From contig JAUIMM010000003.1 of the NCBI GenBank assembly GCA_031769625.1, positions 741,001 to 805,000 on the forward strand: a DNA stretch of 64,000 nucleotides, in the 5' to 3' direction. The notes under the pieces were generated by a model. The model did not search any database and had not been told where the DNA came from. It worked only from the letters and a program-made list of their open reading frames with translations. Shown in pieces: positions 11,404-39,289 of the stretch (position 1 is its first letter; each line of letters begins with the position of its first letter). The DNA is from Taudactylus pleione. Its lineage: Eukaryota > Chordata > Amphibia > Anura > Myobatrachidae. The position numbers and the translations under genes were made by a program.

Positions 11404-11683
11404 GGGGCCTATTCATCATACGATAAATTACCCGTTAACCATGTGGGAACGCTAGTTTCTGCATAATTAGGTTACCGATCCATTCATCATCAGAGGTTCC
11501 AAATGGATCACCTGATATTCAGCAAACTCCGAAAAACTGAAAGTTTTTGGTTTGCCTGCAAAAACAAACACCATCTTCAGATAACGCTTGTTCTCGTAGC
11601 CCTGCTCTTTCCTATAGGAAGGAGTTCCGAGAATGCAAAGAGAGATCCCGTGGCAAGGGAGATACTAAAGTATAATAGGCCCC
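11404..11683. mobile_element. Short inverted-repeat element with ATA duplication
   Basis: Ends GGGGCCTATTCATCAT and AATAGGCCCC, flanked by ATA at 11401-11403 and 11684-11686. The interior has no coding capacity. A related end (GGGGCCTATTCATGATG) starts the element at 60.16 kb. Confidence 0.75.
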
Positions 11684-11762
11684 ATAATTACAGTATATCA
11701 AAAGGGAATATAAAAATCCACAATGACACAAAATTTATATCAAATGGTTTCTCAAGTAGCTC

Positions 11763-11859
<97 letters not shown>
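11763..11859 (+). repeat. (ATCT)n microsatellite
   Basis: About 24 uninterrupted tetranucleotide units, likely to be length-polymorphic. Confidence 0.98.
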
Positions 11860-12036
11860 AGTCAGCACTTTTTCCCATGAAAAAAGATAAATAGAAGAGA
11901 AAAATGAAAATAACACCAAAATTAAGGTACCAGTATTGCGTACCCCTGAGTACCACCCAAATTTTTTTTACTGTATTAAATAAATTATCATATTGCATGT
12001 ATTTTATTTTTTTTGTCTAATAGTCTAATATATTTA

Positions 12037-13117
12037 GGGTTGAATTCAATTAGCTGCGAAAAGTGCAGTTTGGAGAAAAGTTTTTGCCGATTTGCGCTTT
12101 TTGCCTGTTTTCTTCTTTTCTCCACATTCAATTCCAGGACGTTTTCGCCTATGCGAAAACTTTACATGGAAATATAGGAGAAAAAGTTTCTCCACATATA
12201 GGCAGGCGAATTGGAAGTGCAAAATCGCTATTTTGGGGTGCAAATATGGGGATTTGATCCAGAACCCTTTGGACACCTCCCCTAATGACTAATCAGTCAA
12301 AGAAATGTTGAAATTTTACGTCATTTTTGGTCCGGAAATGGAAAAAGTGTTGGAAAATGGGTATAAAAGTGGGGGGGGCTGGTACTTTGGGGGGCTATAT
12401 GGATGAGACAGGTGTTTTTGAGATTGCAGGAGGCTACAGTAGGTGTATTTTTAAGTTTTTTTTAAATATTAATTTAAGAGATATCAAAATATACTAGTAA
12501 CCATTTTCAGGTACCCCATATATAACCTCAGTATTTATTTTTCTGAAAAAAAACATTGCTTTCTATAATTTTCCACACATATGCATGCGCGCGGCAACCA
12601 TTCACTGACGGGAGAGGACTGGGGGAAGCCCAGCCAGTTACGGAGTGCTGGGCTTTACCCCCAGACTGACGTTGTTTGGAGGTGTGCCATGCAGGCACGC
12701 CTCCAAATAACGTCACACAGGGGGCGTGGCCTATGTTAATTAGGCCACGCCCCCAAATTTGAGCGCGCGGCGAGGCCGCACGTGATGTATGGGTGCTATT
12801 TCAAGGGCCAGCACAGGGTGCTCCGAACCCTAGAGCCGGCCTTGATTAGGGCTACTACTACTATTCTATATTGATTCCCAGGGTCACTGAAGCTTTTTAT
12901 GGGGTACAGACTGATTTTCCCCCCCAAAAAAGGTCCTTTTCGCTAGTTTCCCTTTGTTAAACATGCGCCTATCCATGGTTTTGGCCTTTTTACAACTGAA
13001 AAGGGCGAAAAGCAAGGATGCGCATGGAGAAAACATTGCGTCACAACAGGCGAATGAGGCAAATCCATTTCCGCTTTTCGACAGACGCCACTTTTCGCAG
13101 CTAATTGAATTCGGCCC
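12037..13117. mobile_element. Family D inverted-repeat element (long copy)
   Basis: It starts GGGTTGAATTCAATTAGCTG and ends CAGCTAATTGAATTCGGCCC. Inside are further pairs such as AAAAGTG and CACTTTTCGC. 12720-12840 (GCGTGGCC...AGGCCACGCCCCC) looks like a separate short insertion. No coding sequence. Confidence 0.7.
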
Positions 13118-13439
13118 TTGGTGCCTATCCAGAATAAAATATGCTGGATTTTTTGTCACTGATTGCTAAAATATATCAATTATCCTTCAGCCCTTCTGTC
13201 TAATATTTACTCTCAAAAAAACAAATCCACTTTCTTAGCTGTTAAATTATGTACTTACCATAGAATCCCTGTCAATATACAGAGATAGTGGTGTGATAAC
13301 AATAATAATATGGTGTATAGTTGTTGATGGGGCTCATTCACAAGCTTGGGGATGGTGAATGACAGGGATGATGATTCATGGTTACGATAATTGATGCTTA
13401 TGTAGCATGCGACTGTTTGTCAGAGGGAAGAACAAACAC

Positions 13440-13795
13440 AATACAAATAAGGTATAGCGACATAGCGACATTTTACACGATTTGGCCGATTTTGACGAAT
13501 CGTGACGACGAATCGGGTAAAAAAAAGTACAAATCGTGAGTTTATACTCACGAGCACGATGCCGATGCGCGTCCCCGCTCGTCGTACATCGCATCTTCTG
13601 ATCTGCCGTGCTGTAGGGCAGATTAGCCAATCTGGGATACAATGCATTGGCTGCAAGATAGATCTTTAGTCAGATTGGACATTTTTAACTCCAAATCGTG
13701 ATCACGACGGCAAGGGAGATCCCGTGAAAGTTCATGAGGAAATTGGCCATAAAATCGTATCGTGAGGACATCGGTATGTGTGTGGGCACCTATAG
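13440..13795. repeat. Decayed inverted-repeat element
   Basis: GACATTTTACACGATTTGG...AATCGTGA pieces and a right end with GTGTGTGGGCACCTATAG resemble the family E and 2.65-kb sequences. The boundaries are uncertain. Confidence 0.4.
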
Positions 13796-13907
13796 ATACG
13801 GGATTTTTTTTATCAGTGTCTCCATTATTACCAAGATGAGTTTTGTCACTGTACTATACCTCCCAACTGTCTCGATATCCATAGGACAGTCCTAATTTGA
13901 GTACTCT

Positions 13908-14453
13908 GGGCCTGATTCAGACCCGCTCGCAGGCACTATGTGCTCGCAAGCAGGTCGATGTTTGGCCACTGCACATGCGCATGCCACAGCCGTCTCTGAT
14001 GTGCGCATGCACGAGTCCCGGCTAGTGACGGGCGCTCTGTCGCTACGGGTCTCGCACCAAAGCGGGGCAACTATCGATTTTGATTGACAGCTTGCCCCGT
14101 TTTGGAGGCGGGCAGGGGGGGTGGCTGGCCAAACGGAGGCGTTCCCAAAGGAATGCCTGCCGTTTGAGGGCGGCCTCACTGACATCACGAGTGATATCAG
14201 TGGGTGAGCTTCCGGCTCTAATAGAGCCCGAAAGCTCACTGGGGCTTGCGGGAACGAGACCCTACCACAAGGGTCTCGACGCAAGGCCCGATGGTCGCGA
14301 TGGTCGAGACCATCGCGACCATCACCTGGCCGCTCGCAATAGCTGTGGGTGGTCACCCACAGCTAAGCGAGTGGCCAGGAGGCCACACAAAAAAAAAAAC
14401 GCCCTGATTCAGAGCGAACGCTCTTAAAGAGCGTCTGGCTCTGAATCAGGCCC
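13908..14453. mobile_element. Family B element (copy 3) with TCT duplication
   Basis: Ends GGGCCTGATTCAGACCC and GGCTCTGAATCAGGCCC, with TCT at 13905-13907 and 14454-14456. The interior has a tight palindrome GATGGTCGCGATGGTCGAGA with its complement and an internal copy of the end (CCCTGATTCAGAG) before the right terminus. Confidence 0.88.
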
Positions 14454-15215
14454 TCTGACCCACCGCCCTGTCTTTTAGGAGGAATCTGCCATTCACCATT
14501 ATTTTGGAGGGACAAAATACTCCAATTATTACTACAATTGATGGGCACATTCAAAATCTAAAAGGGCAGAGTTAATTAGTGACGAGGTTCCATCGGAAAA
14601 CTTACGTGTTGTGTGGCTTTCTGCATTTCCTGGTATTATGGTAAGTAAGATCATGCTTAATTTTTTCTCTCACGCCTCTATGGGGCGCAAGCAAAAATAA
14701 GCGAAGCTCTAGTACACAAGCATTCCGCAAAGATCCCGCAGAAGCATTCTGGAGTTTTCGGATGCAGTTCCCCCATTGTAGCCTATGGCCTACTCTAGCG
14801 TGTTTTTTTTTTTTTTTACAGAGAGGGATCCTGGGGGAGCATTAACCCTGAAAATACTGTCTGCTCTACGTCTTTGTTCAAAAACTTTTTCCTGCAACAT
14901 TTGCCAAAGACAAATAAAAGTTTTTGGCGGCAGCTTGCCAGCCCTATGTTTTCACATCAATGCTGGACTGTGTCTGGCTTTAACAATACTAAATCCTTGC
15001 AGGACAAATGCAAATGTTAAACAAATGAGTTGTCACTTGAATCGGGTCTGGTGCCAATTAAGGATGATTTTGTCTGCCCAGTTGTACTATTATGCAGATT
15101 TACAGATCACAACTACATGATAACACACAGCAGACATGGAGATGTGAACAGACCACTGCTCGAAGCCCACCTATCAGCTGAAAGGTGCTGCTTAAGTGGT
15201 ATATGGTAAATGGTG
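14454..15215. other. Unassigned DNA
   Basis: It contains a T run near 14801 and unique-looking sequence. The frame at 14785-15120 has no recognisable features. Confidence 0.45.
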
Positions 15216-15395
15216 AAGATAAAGAAACCACAACCCCAATACCCTAAGCCCTGAACCAAACCGCTAAACAAACCCCAAAACCCTATCACCATAACCCAAA
15301 ACATTAAACCAACCCTAATACCCTTAACTAAACCCCTAAAAGAACCCTAATACCCTAATACTCTAACCCTAGTGCCCTAACCATAAAGGGCAGAC
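15216..15395. repeat. Degenerate CCCTAA/CCCTAAT repeat
   Basis: About 180 bases of imperfect AACCCTAAA, AATACCCTAA and AACCCCTAAAA units. It looks like a small telomere-like minisatellite rather than a real interstitial telomere. Confidence 0.7.
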
Positions 15396-15482
15396 TGGAT
15401 GTGGTTCTTATCTGCTGTCAAATTCTATTTTTCCATTTTAAAAATGTATCTCAATGCTAATCTTTATATAGATTGCCCCTAA

Positions 15483-15612
15483 GGGGTATATTTAGTAAAG
15501 TGAGAGTTTTTAGAAATGGAGATGTTGCCCATAGCAACCAATCAAATTCTACTTAACATTTAACTAGAACATCTAGATAAGAATAGATAGAATCTGGTTG
15601 CTATGGGCTAAA
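15483..15612. mobile_element. Family C related palindromic element
   Basis: GGGGTATATTTAGTAAAGTG and TTGCCCATAGCAACCAATC at the left, GGTTGCTATGGGC at the right. The expected right tail is missing where the adjacent family D element begins at 15613. Confidence 0.6.
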
Positions 15613-16455
15613 GGGCCGTATTCAATTTGGAGTGAAAAGCCGTTTTCGGTGAAATTTTTTCACCGATGATGTCATTTTCGCCGATTTCACTTATCCCCGT
15701 ATTCAATTTTAGCCTCTTCTTGCCTGTGCGAAAACACAATGCAGATTAATAGCCGAAAAAGTTTCGCCTATGAATACCTGGCCGAAAAAAGTGCAGAATT
15801 ACGGTTTTAGGGTGCAGAGGTGCGGAAACCACTCGCACCCTTTGTACACCCCTCTTGATGCTAACTGCATAAAAAAATGCTGGAAAAAAACACAAAGGAC
15901 ACCCCAAAAAAAGCACTTTGAAAAAGTGGGTGAAAAAGTTCAAAGTGGGGGTACAACTTCAAAAACTAGCGAAATAGCCTTTGGGGGGGTCTGCAAGTAT
16001 GGGGAGTTTTTTTTTTTATTGCAAGTGCTTGCTGTTTTTTGGTGCACTTTAAAGCTTGTTTTTATTGATTTTGAACAATGCTTGCACTCATTTTCATGTA
16101 CTCCAAATTTGATGGGACTACTTATTTTTTCCCAAAAAAGTAGCAAAATGCTATTCTTCACCACTTTCTCAAAACACAAAAAGCAGCTATTGAACCATTT
16201 AAACATCCAAAATACCTTTAGCAGGGCTATTCAGGGTACCCATAGTCATCACCCATGTCAGGGCATCTTTTGGGGTGTGTCAGGATGATTTCCCAAAAAA
16301 TTAAATTTTTTATCGCACATTTTATTTTCGCCGGGTCCCGTTTTCGCTGATTTGGAATTGAATACGGGGATACGTGGGGACGCGTGCAATACTTTATTGC
16401 GGCCATAACCTCCAATGATGTCGAAAAGTCCGACAACGGACTTTTCACTCCAAAT
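15613..16455. mobile_element. Family D related inverted-repeat element
   Basis: It begins GGGCCGTATTCAATTTGGAG, followed by TGAAAAGCCG. It ends with CGGACTTTTCACTCCAAATT, the mirror image. The interior is AT-rich without coding potential. Confidence 0.7.
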
Positions 16456-16507
16456 TACTGTGTACATGCAATAGTGTTTATGTCTGATATGTTGTAGCTC
16501 TTTGGAA

Positions 16508-17275
16508 CATATTCAATTGGCTGCAAGCTTTTTGTGGAGAAAATTACCGCAACCATTTTTTCATTACCGCAAATATGCGTGCTCCCGATACCCTCACCAT
16601 CCAATGGAAAAATAATTGTCACAGTAATTTTACCAGCAAACAACCATGTGGGAAATGTAAAAAAAATTGGGGAACAGCCTGTACTCTAAAAGAATTTAAG
16701 AGAATATTGGATAACAGTAATGATGTTTATTACTGTCCCCCCTCCTCCCCCCCCAAAAAAATAAATAAATGTTTTTGATCTTTAAAAATGCAGTAAAGTG
16801 CTTTTTTTTAAATAAAAAAAAATTATGAAAAAAAGTAAACTTTTTTCATTTAAATGCAAACAGGAAAAAAATTGCAAAAAAAGAGTGATTTGGGATAATC
16901 TGAGGCCAATTAAAATAAAAAAATAAAATACAAAGATAAAAAGTAATTACTTTTTGGTTATGTAAATACTGTAATTAAATTTGAGGTGCATAAGTTTACA
17001 AAAAAATATTATTTTGGGGTAATTTGAGGCCTTTTTTTACATCAATAATGACATGAAATTATTGTACTAATGAAGCTAACTGGAAACTTCAATTGCCTAA
17101 TTAGTCATTAGGAATGGGGGGGTCTAAGGGGTTCTGAAGAAAGTCCTTACATTTTTAATGTAAAATAGGGATTATCACTGATTTTGCACCTGCTGGGGGT
17201 CTTCAAGAAATAAGGCGCGTTAATTTCTATTGAAATTACCCCGGCTGAATTTCTCCCTGGCAATTGAATAAGGTG
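16508..17275. mobile_element. Family D related inverted-repeat element, AT-rich
   Basis: ACATATTCAATTGGCTGCAAG at the left and CCTGGCAATTGAATAAGGTG at the right form imperfect inverted ends. Many A runs lie between them. Confidence 0.55.
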
Positions 17276-17935
17276 CAAGTTTTTCAAAAGTTTGCTCTGA
17301 ATATGTTTGAATTCATCATAATAAAGTTTTTTTTTAAATTTTTACTTAAGTTGCACTCAAATAAGTAATGGAAAAGACATAGCAAATTACTTGTTTGTTT
17401 TATGATCAGTAACAGTATACTGTATTATACATAAAATTCAGTGCTCCATAGAGTACAGTAATGGCGTGGTCATGTAATTGTGATCAGACGCAGATCACAA
17501 TTACATTACCAGGGTCAAATAAACGACTGTCCAAGCCGTATTCTGCGGGTACATGAGGGCAGGTGGAAATATTCCCCTCTGTACAATTCCTCTAATAGCG
17601 GCAATGTACAGTGGGTGGAGGTGCAACAAAGCAATCTTGGCACTACGCCCCTGTACCAGCAACCTATACACTTGCTCCTCTGGATTCTCCAAGAGTGCAA
17701 TGCCTTGGACCATACCTTTGCTTATCAGAGGTCAGAGCACTGCACGCCATGAGGCAGGGCCATGATGACACGAATTGCAGCGCAACCCTTCTGCGCTTGT
17801 CACTTGGTCCTCCTTTCCCCGTCTCTCAGAGGAAAAGTCCATATACTAGGTAAGTATGACTTTGACTAATACCCTTATATTATACAGTAGGTTGTACATT
17901 GTTTATTGAAATTTATTAAAATACACAAGTGAATA
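17276..17935. other. Unassigned DNA
   Basis: A short palindrome TAATTGTGATCAGACGCAGA with its complement lies at 17475-17505. The remainder is unique-looking. Overlapping frames on both strands at 17480-17853 show no family features. Confidence 0.45.
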
Positions 17936-17939
17936 TTTA

Positions 17940-18440
17940 AAACTAAACACAATCCACGTGGGCATAGAGGGGCAAAATAATTTTGTGGCGAGCATAGCGA
18001 GCCACCGTGCCCGAAGCGAGCCCGCGAGGGGCCAGTTTTGGCCCCCCCGTTCTGATCCTTGCCCCTCCCCCTTTGATTGCGGGGCACGTGGGTGTGACAT
18101 CAGAAGTCTGTCTAGACCTAACCATCTTCTGTCTTCCACGGGCGCGCCCAGAATGCCAATGCACAACAACATCATGCGGCGTGACGTTGTCACGCTGGGC
18201 ACCGGCATTCTGGGAGGGTTACTGGGAGACTGGGACTCCAAGTGGGCAGACAGGGACTCCCGAGTCTCTTCAGCTGGCAAGAGCGGGGCGGGTGATGGTG
18301 CCTCCGGTGGCGGGCAAGAGTGGGCAGGCACCATCAGATTAGACGGTGCCGGCGGTGTGACTGCGATCGTGCCCTCAGGCCGCAGCACCCCGGGCGATAG
18401 CCCTGTTTGCCCACCCCTAGAACCACCACTGCTATTACGC
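17940..18440. repeat. Probable dispersed repeat with GC-rich body
   Basis: GTGGCGAGCATAGCGAGCC and GCCCGCGAGGGG-type sequence and a long open frame on both strands (17958-18578 and 17903-18466) look like a degenerate transposon fragment, not a conserved gene. The class is unknown. Confidence 0.4.
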
Positions 18441-18955
18441 TTCACCAGTCTTTGGTGCATCCACACATATATGCGGTCCTGCTTTACATATATATGTTTC
18501 AGGTATTTTGATGCAAAAAAATTACTTTATTTAAATAAAGTATGTTTTACTGTCAATATTTGCTGCTATTGCGAATGAAGGATTGAGGTGGTACGTGTGC
18601 CACCATGATCTTTGCTAAAATTCAACTTTCGCCATAAGTGGGCGTCTCAGTACAAATTCCGCCGGCTGATGCATTAGCATATTTTAGCAATTGCTAAGCG
18701 TCAAAATTCGCAAATGTGTTTGCATCAGGGTCCAGATCTGAAACAGGCCCTGCAACCGTTCCAGCTCTGAATAACTAATTTATTTGTATAACACGTTGAT
18801 ATGTCATTTATGCTTATGACTGTCATTTTGATAAACAGGCCCCTAAGTCATGTGATACAGGTGACATCACTGGTCACCAAATAAATTAACAACATATTTT
18901 GTTTAGGATTGACATCACTATTCTGCAAATATAACTTATGGAATTACTAGCGCAG
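18441..18955. other. Unassigned DNA
   Basis: It may include an end of a short element (ATCTGAAACAGGCCCTGC at 18733). No gene. Confidence 0.4.
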
Positions 18956-19187
18956 ACGGGCAGCACAGACGGTGTAATGGTTAGCATTACTGCCTCACAG
19001 CACTGAGGTTGTGGGTTCAATACCCACCTCTGCCTTAACTGTGTGGAGTTTGTATACTCTCCCTGTGCTTGCGTGGGTTTCATCTGGGTACTCCGGTTTC
19101 CTCCCACACTCCAAAAATATACTGGTAGGCTAATTAGCTCCCAACAAAATTAACCCTAGTGTGTATGAGCATGTGATAGGGAATATA
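18956..19187 (+). repeat. tRNA-derived SINE, left part
   Basis: An A-box-like GTAATGGTTAGCATTACTG is followed by a B box GGTTCAATACC near 19014-19024. The conserved body runs GTGGAGTTTG..., TGCGTGGGTTTC, CGGTTTCCTCCCACACTCC and AATTAGCTCC. This is the common vertebrate tRNA-headed SINE layout. The SINE stops at the family B insertion and resumes at 19787. Confidence 0.85.
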
Positions 19188-19786
19188 GGCCCTCATTCAG
19201 AGCCACTCGCTAGCGGCAGTACGCTCGTTCCGAGCGATGTTCGCACATCCGCGCATGCGTACGGTTTTTAGTACGCATGCGCGAACCAGTCAGTGCGGCC
19301 AAAAATCGTTGGTACGCAATATAGCGAGGGCCTGCTATTTTGAGTGACAGAATGAGGCGTATGTGGGTGGTAACAGGGGAAGGTGCTTGAAAACGGGGAG
19401 TGGAGATCCGAACGCAGGCGTGCTTAAAGGTCAAAACGGGCGTTTTAAGGGAGTGCATAATTAACAAAGCAGCGTCATTGACCACGTCACTTGGTTTTTT
19501 TTAACTCAGAACTGCTCGCAAAATAGCGGTTGAAAACACCAACCACAAGAATAGCGAGCAGTTCATACGCTGTACGATGTACTCGATTAATCTAATAAAT
19601 AGCGGACATGACGTATGGTGCGTGCGGCCAGGGGGCGTTTTTATCAAATAAACGAGCGTATGTTTTGCTCGCTCGTTCAGACTTAGAGGTGGGAACAGAC
19701 TGCAATTTGCAAACGGATCATTTGAATAGCCACCCCTTGTTTTTGAACGAACGACCGCAAATAGCGAACGGCTCTGAATCAGGCCC
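19188..19786. mobile_element. Family B element, longer subfamily (copy 4), inside a SINE
   Basis: GGCCCTCATTCAGAGCC and GGCTCTGAATCAGGCCC ends, flanked by ATA at 19185-19187 and 19787-19789. Removing it and one ATA restores GGGAATATAGATTGC of the SINE. Confidence 0.9.
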
Positions 19787-19893
19787 ATAGATTGCAAGCT
19801 CCACTGGGGCAGGGACTGATGTGAATGGCTGAAATATTCTCTGTAAAGCGCTGCAGAATATGTGTGCACTATATAAATAACTGATAATAATAC
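19787..19893 (+). repeat. SINE tail, continuation after the insertion
   Basis: GATTGCAAGCTCCACTGGGG...GGGACTGATGTGAATG... ending CTATATAAATAACTGATAATAATA is the usual tail of this SINE. It ends about 90 bases before the gfi1b start exon. Confidence 0.85.
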
Positions 19894-19981
19894 TAGAGGC
19901 CATAGGATGTATTTCGCAGGAGTTTTTAAAACAAATATTCCTGTCACTTCTCTCCGTAAAAATACGCTTTTATTTCAGGAA

Positions 19982-37663
<17,682 letters not shown>

Positions 37664-37695
37664 CCACACTGCTGTTAATGGCAATTCCGTTCTAT

Positions 37696-38142
37696 GGGCC
37701 TGATTCAGACCCGGTCGCAAGTGCTGAGTGCTCACAACCGGGTCGATGGTGGCCCAGAGCGCATGCGCATGATGGAGCCGGCTCTGTCGTGCGCATGCGC
37801 GAGACCCGGATATCGACGGGCAATCCGTCGCTCCGGGTCTCGCACCAAAGGGGGCGTGCTGTCGATGTTGAGTGACAGCACGCCCCCTTTGGTGGGCGGG
37901 CAGGGGGGGTGGCAGCCCAGACGGAGGCGTTCCCATGAGAACATCTACCATCTGGGGGCGGCCCCACTGACACCACAAGTGATGTCAGTGGGAGAGCTTT
38001 CAGCTCTGTTTGAGCCGAAAGCTCTCTGGGGCTTGCGGCAACGAGATCCTACCACAAGGGTCTCATCGCAAGCCCGATGGTCGCGATGGTCTTGACCATC
38101 ACGAACATCATCATGGCTGCTCGCTATAGCTGTGGGTGGACC
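37696..38142. mobile_element. Family B element (copy 7), right end missing, in the probable gfi1b 3' UTR
   Basis: It starts GGGCCTGATTCAGACCC 32 bases after the stop codon. It follows the body of copy 3 as far as ATAGCTGTGGGTGG, where family A element A2 begins. The remaining 100 bases of the usual right end are not found beyond A2. Confidence 0.8.
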
Positions 38143-38540
38143 CATACTTGCCTACCCTCCCGATCTGGTCGGGAGCCTCCCGAAAATCGGGTGCCGCTCC
38201 CGACCTCCTGAGAAAGCAGGCAAGCCTCCCGCGATCAGCGACACGTCTGTCCCCCCCCTGCACTTACTATAGAAATCCCGGCAGTGGAGGGGTGAGTGAT
38301 GCGATTCGCGCTGAAACGCGTCATCACGGCCCTACCCCCTGCCTCACAATGCCTTTAAAAACCACATTGTACAGAGGGGGCGGAGCCACGATGACGCAAT
38401 CACTAAGACACGCCCCCATGCTCCGCCCCAAAATGCACGTTGCCGCCGGGACACGCCCCCTTTTTGCCGCGACCCGCCCCCTGCCGAGAAAGCCCGACAG
38501 CTCCCTCCCGAAAGGAGGGAGTGAAACGTCGGCATGTATG
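38143..38540. mobile_element. Family A hAT-like element (A2)
   Basis: CATACTTGCC and GGCATGTATG ends. The flanks GGTGGACC and GATGAACC agree at six of eight positions, as for an aged duplication. The body matches A1. Confidence 0.85.
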
Positions 38541-39077
38541 GATGAACCTACTGCCGCATCTAATGGCTTACTGTGTCCTGTATATGCTGGGATTATGGCA
38601 CAATATACTTTGTATGTAACATATTAAAGCTGGATAAGTGTTAATTATGCCCTCTTCGTGGACAGACTCACTCTAAAATCAACCATTTGGAAACCCCCCT
38701 CTAGAAATCCTGCGTTTGCCACTGACGGCTGGTGCCTACACATACGGCTGCATGCAGTTATGCCGCAGATGGACATTAGACACGATAGGCACGGCACATG
38801 AAGGATTGGGGCACCACATCTATGAAGGAATATTGCACTATGTATACATCTCTTTTTATTCCACAGATAACATTCTCCACTTTCCCTGACTTATAACAAA
38901 TGTGGCTTCTCCCATTTATCCAATAACCCCATCAGGAGCTGTCAGACAGTCGTGGCTCCTGGGAAAGGCCTCGCCTTGTATACTTTATTTAACGCAGCTG
39001 AAATTTAAGTATCATTTCTATTGCACATGTATGCAAATGTATATCGGGCTTTATTGTATTATTAATATTATTATGTT

Positions 39078-39083
39078 AATAAA
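39078..39083 (+). terminator. Candidate polyadenylation signal AATAAA for gfi1b
   Basis: AATAAA sits in AT-rich unique sequence (TGTTAATAAAATATTTT), about 1.4 kb after the stop codon. It is the last clear signal before the satellite array. An alternative ATTAAA lies at 38623-38628. It is placed by position only. Confidence 0.4.
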
Positions 39084-39289
39084 ATATTTTAAGTCTCAGA
39101 AATGGACTATCGTCATCTCCTTGCCCTTGGCTTACACACTGGTCAGTCTCTCTACTTATGTGTAGCTGATACTTTGTCTGCGTCCATTGGTTTAGCCAGA
39201 ACTTTGTGGTCCCCATAGCACCATTGCGAAGGGGCCCCTGCCCAAATGCTTCTAGAGAAATTCCTCTCTCCACACAGTGGTTGCTCATT

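Larger units (their letters stand above)
37664..39090 (+). other. Probable gfi1b 3' UTR with two transposon insertions
   Basis: The stretch follows the gfi1b stop. 37696-38142 is a truncated family B element and 38143-38540 a family A element. Unique AT-richer DNA follows, with ATTAAA at 38623-38628 and AATAAA at 39078-39083. The second satellite starts about 200 bases after the AATAAA, so the transcript probably ends before it. The extent of the UTR is inference: a transcript using a site before 37690 cannot be excluded. Confidence 0.5.

Noticed and set aside
17903..18578. Overlapping frames of about 190-206 codons on both strands
   Set aside because: GC-rich dispersed-repeat sequence, open in several frames at once, with no domain or splice support.
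18956..19030. A functional tRNA gene, because of A-box and B-box-like words
   Set aside because: The B box is degraded, no cloverleaf can be drawn and the sequence continues into a SINE body.
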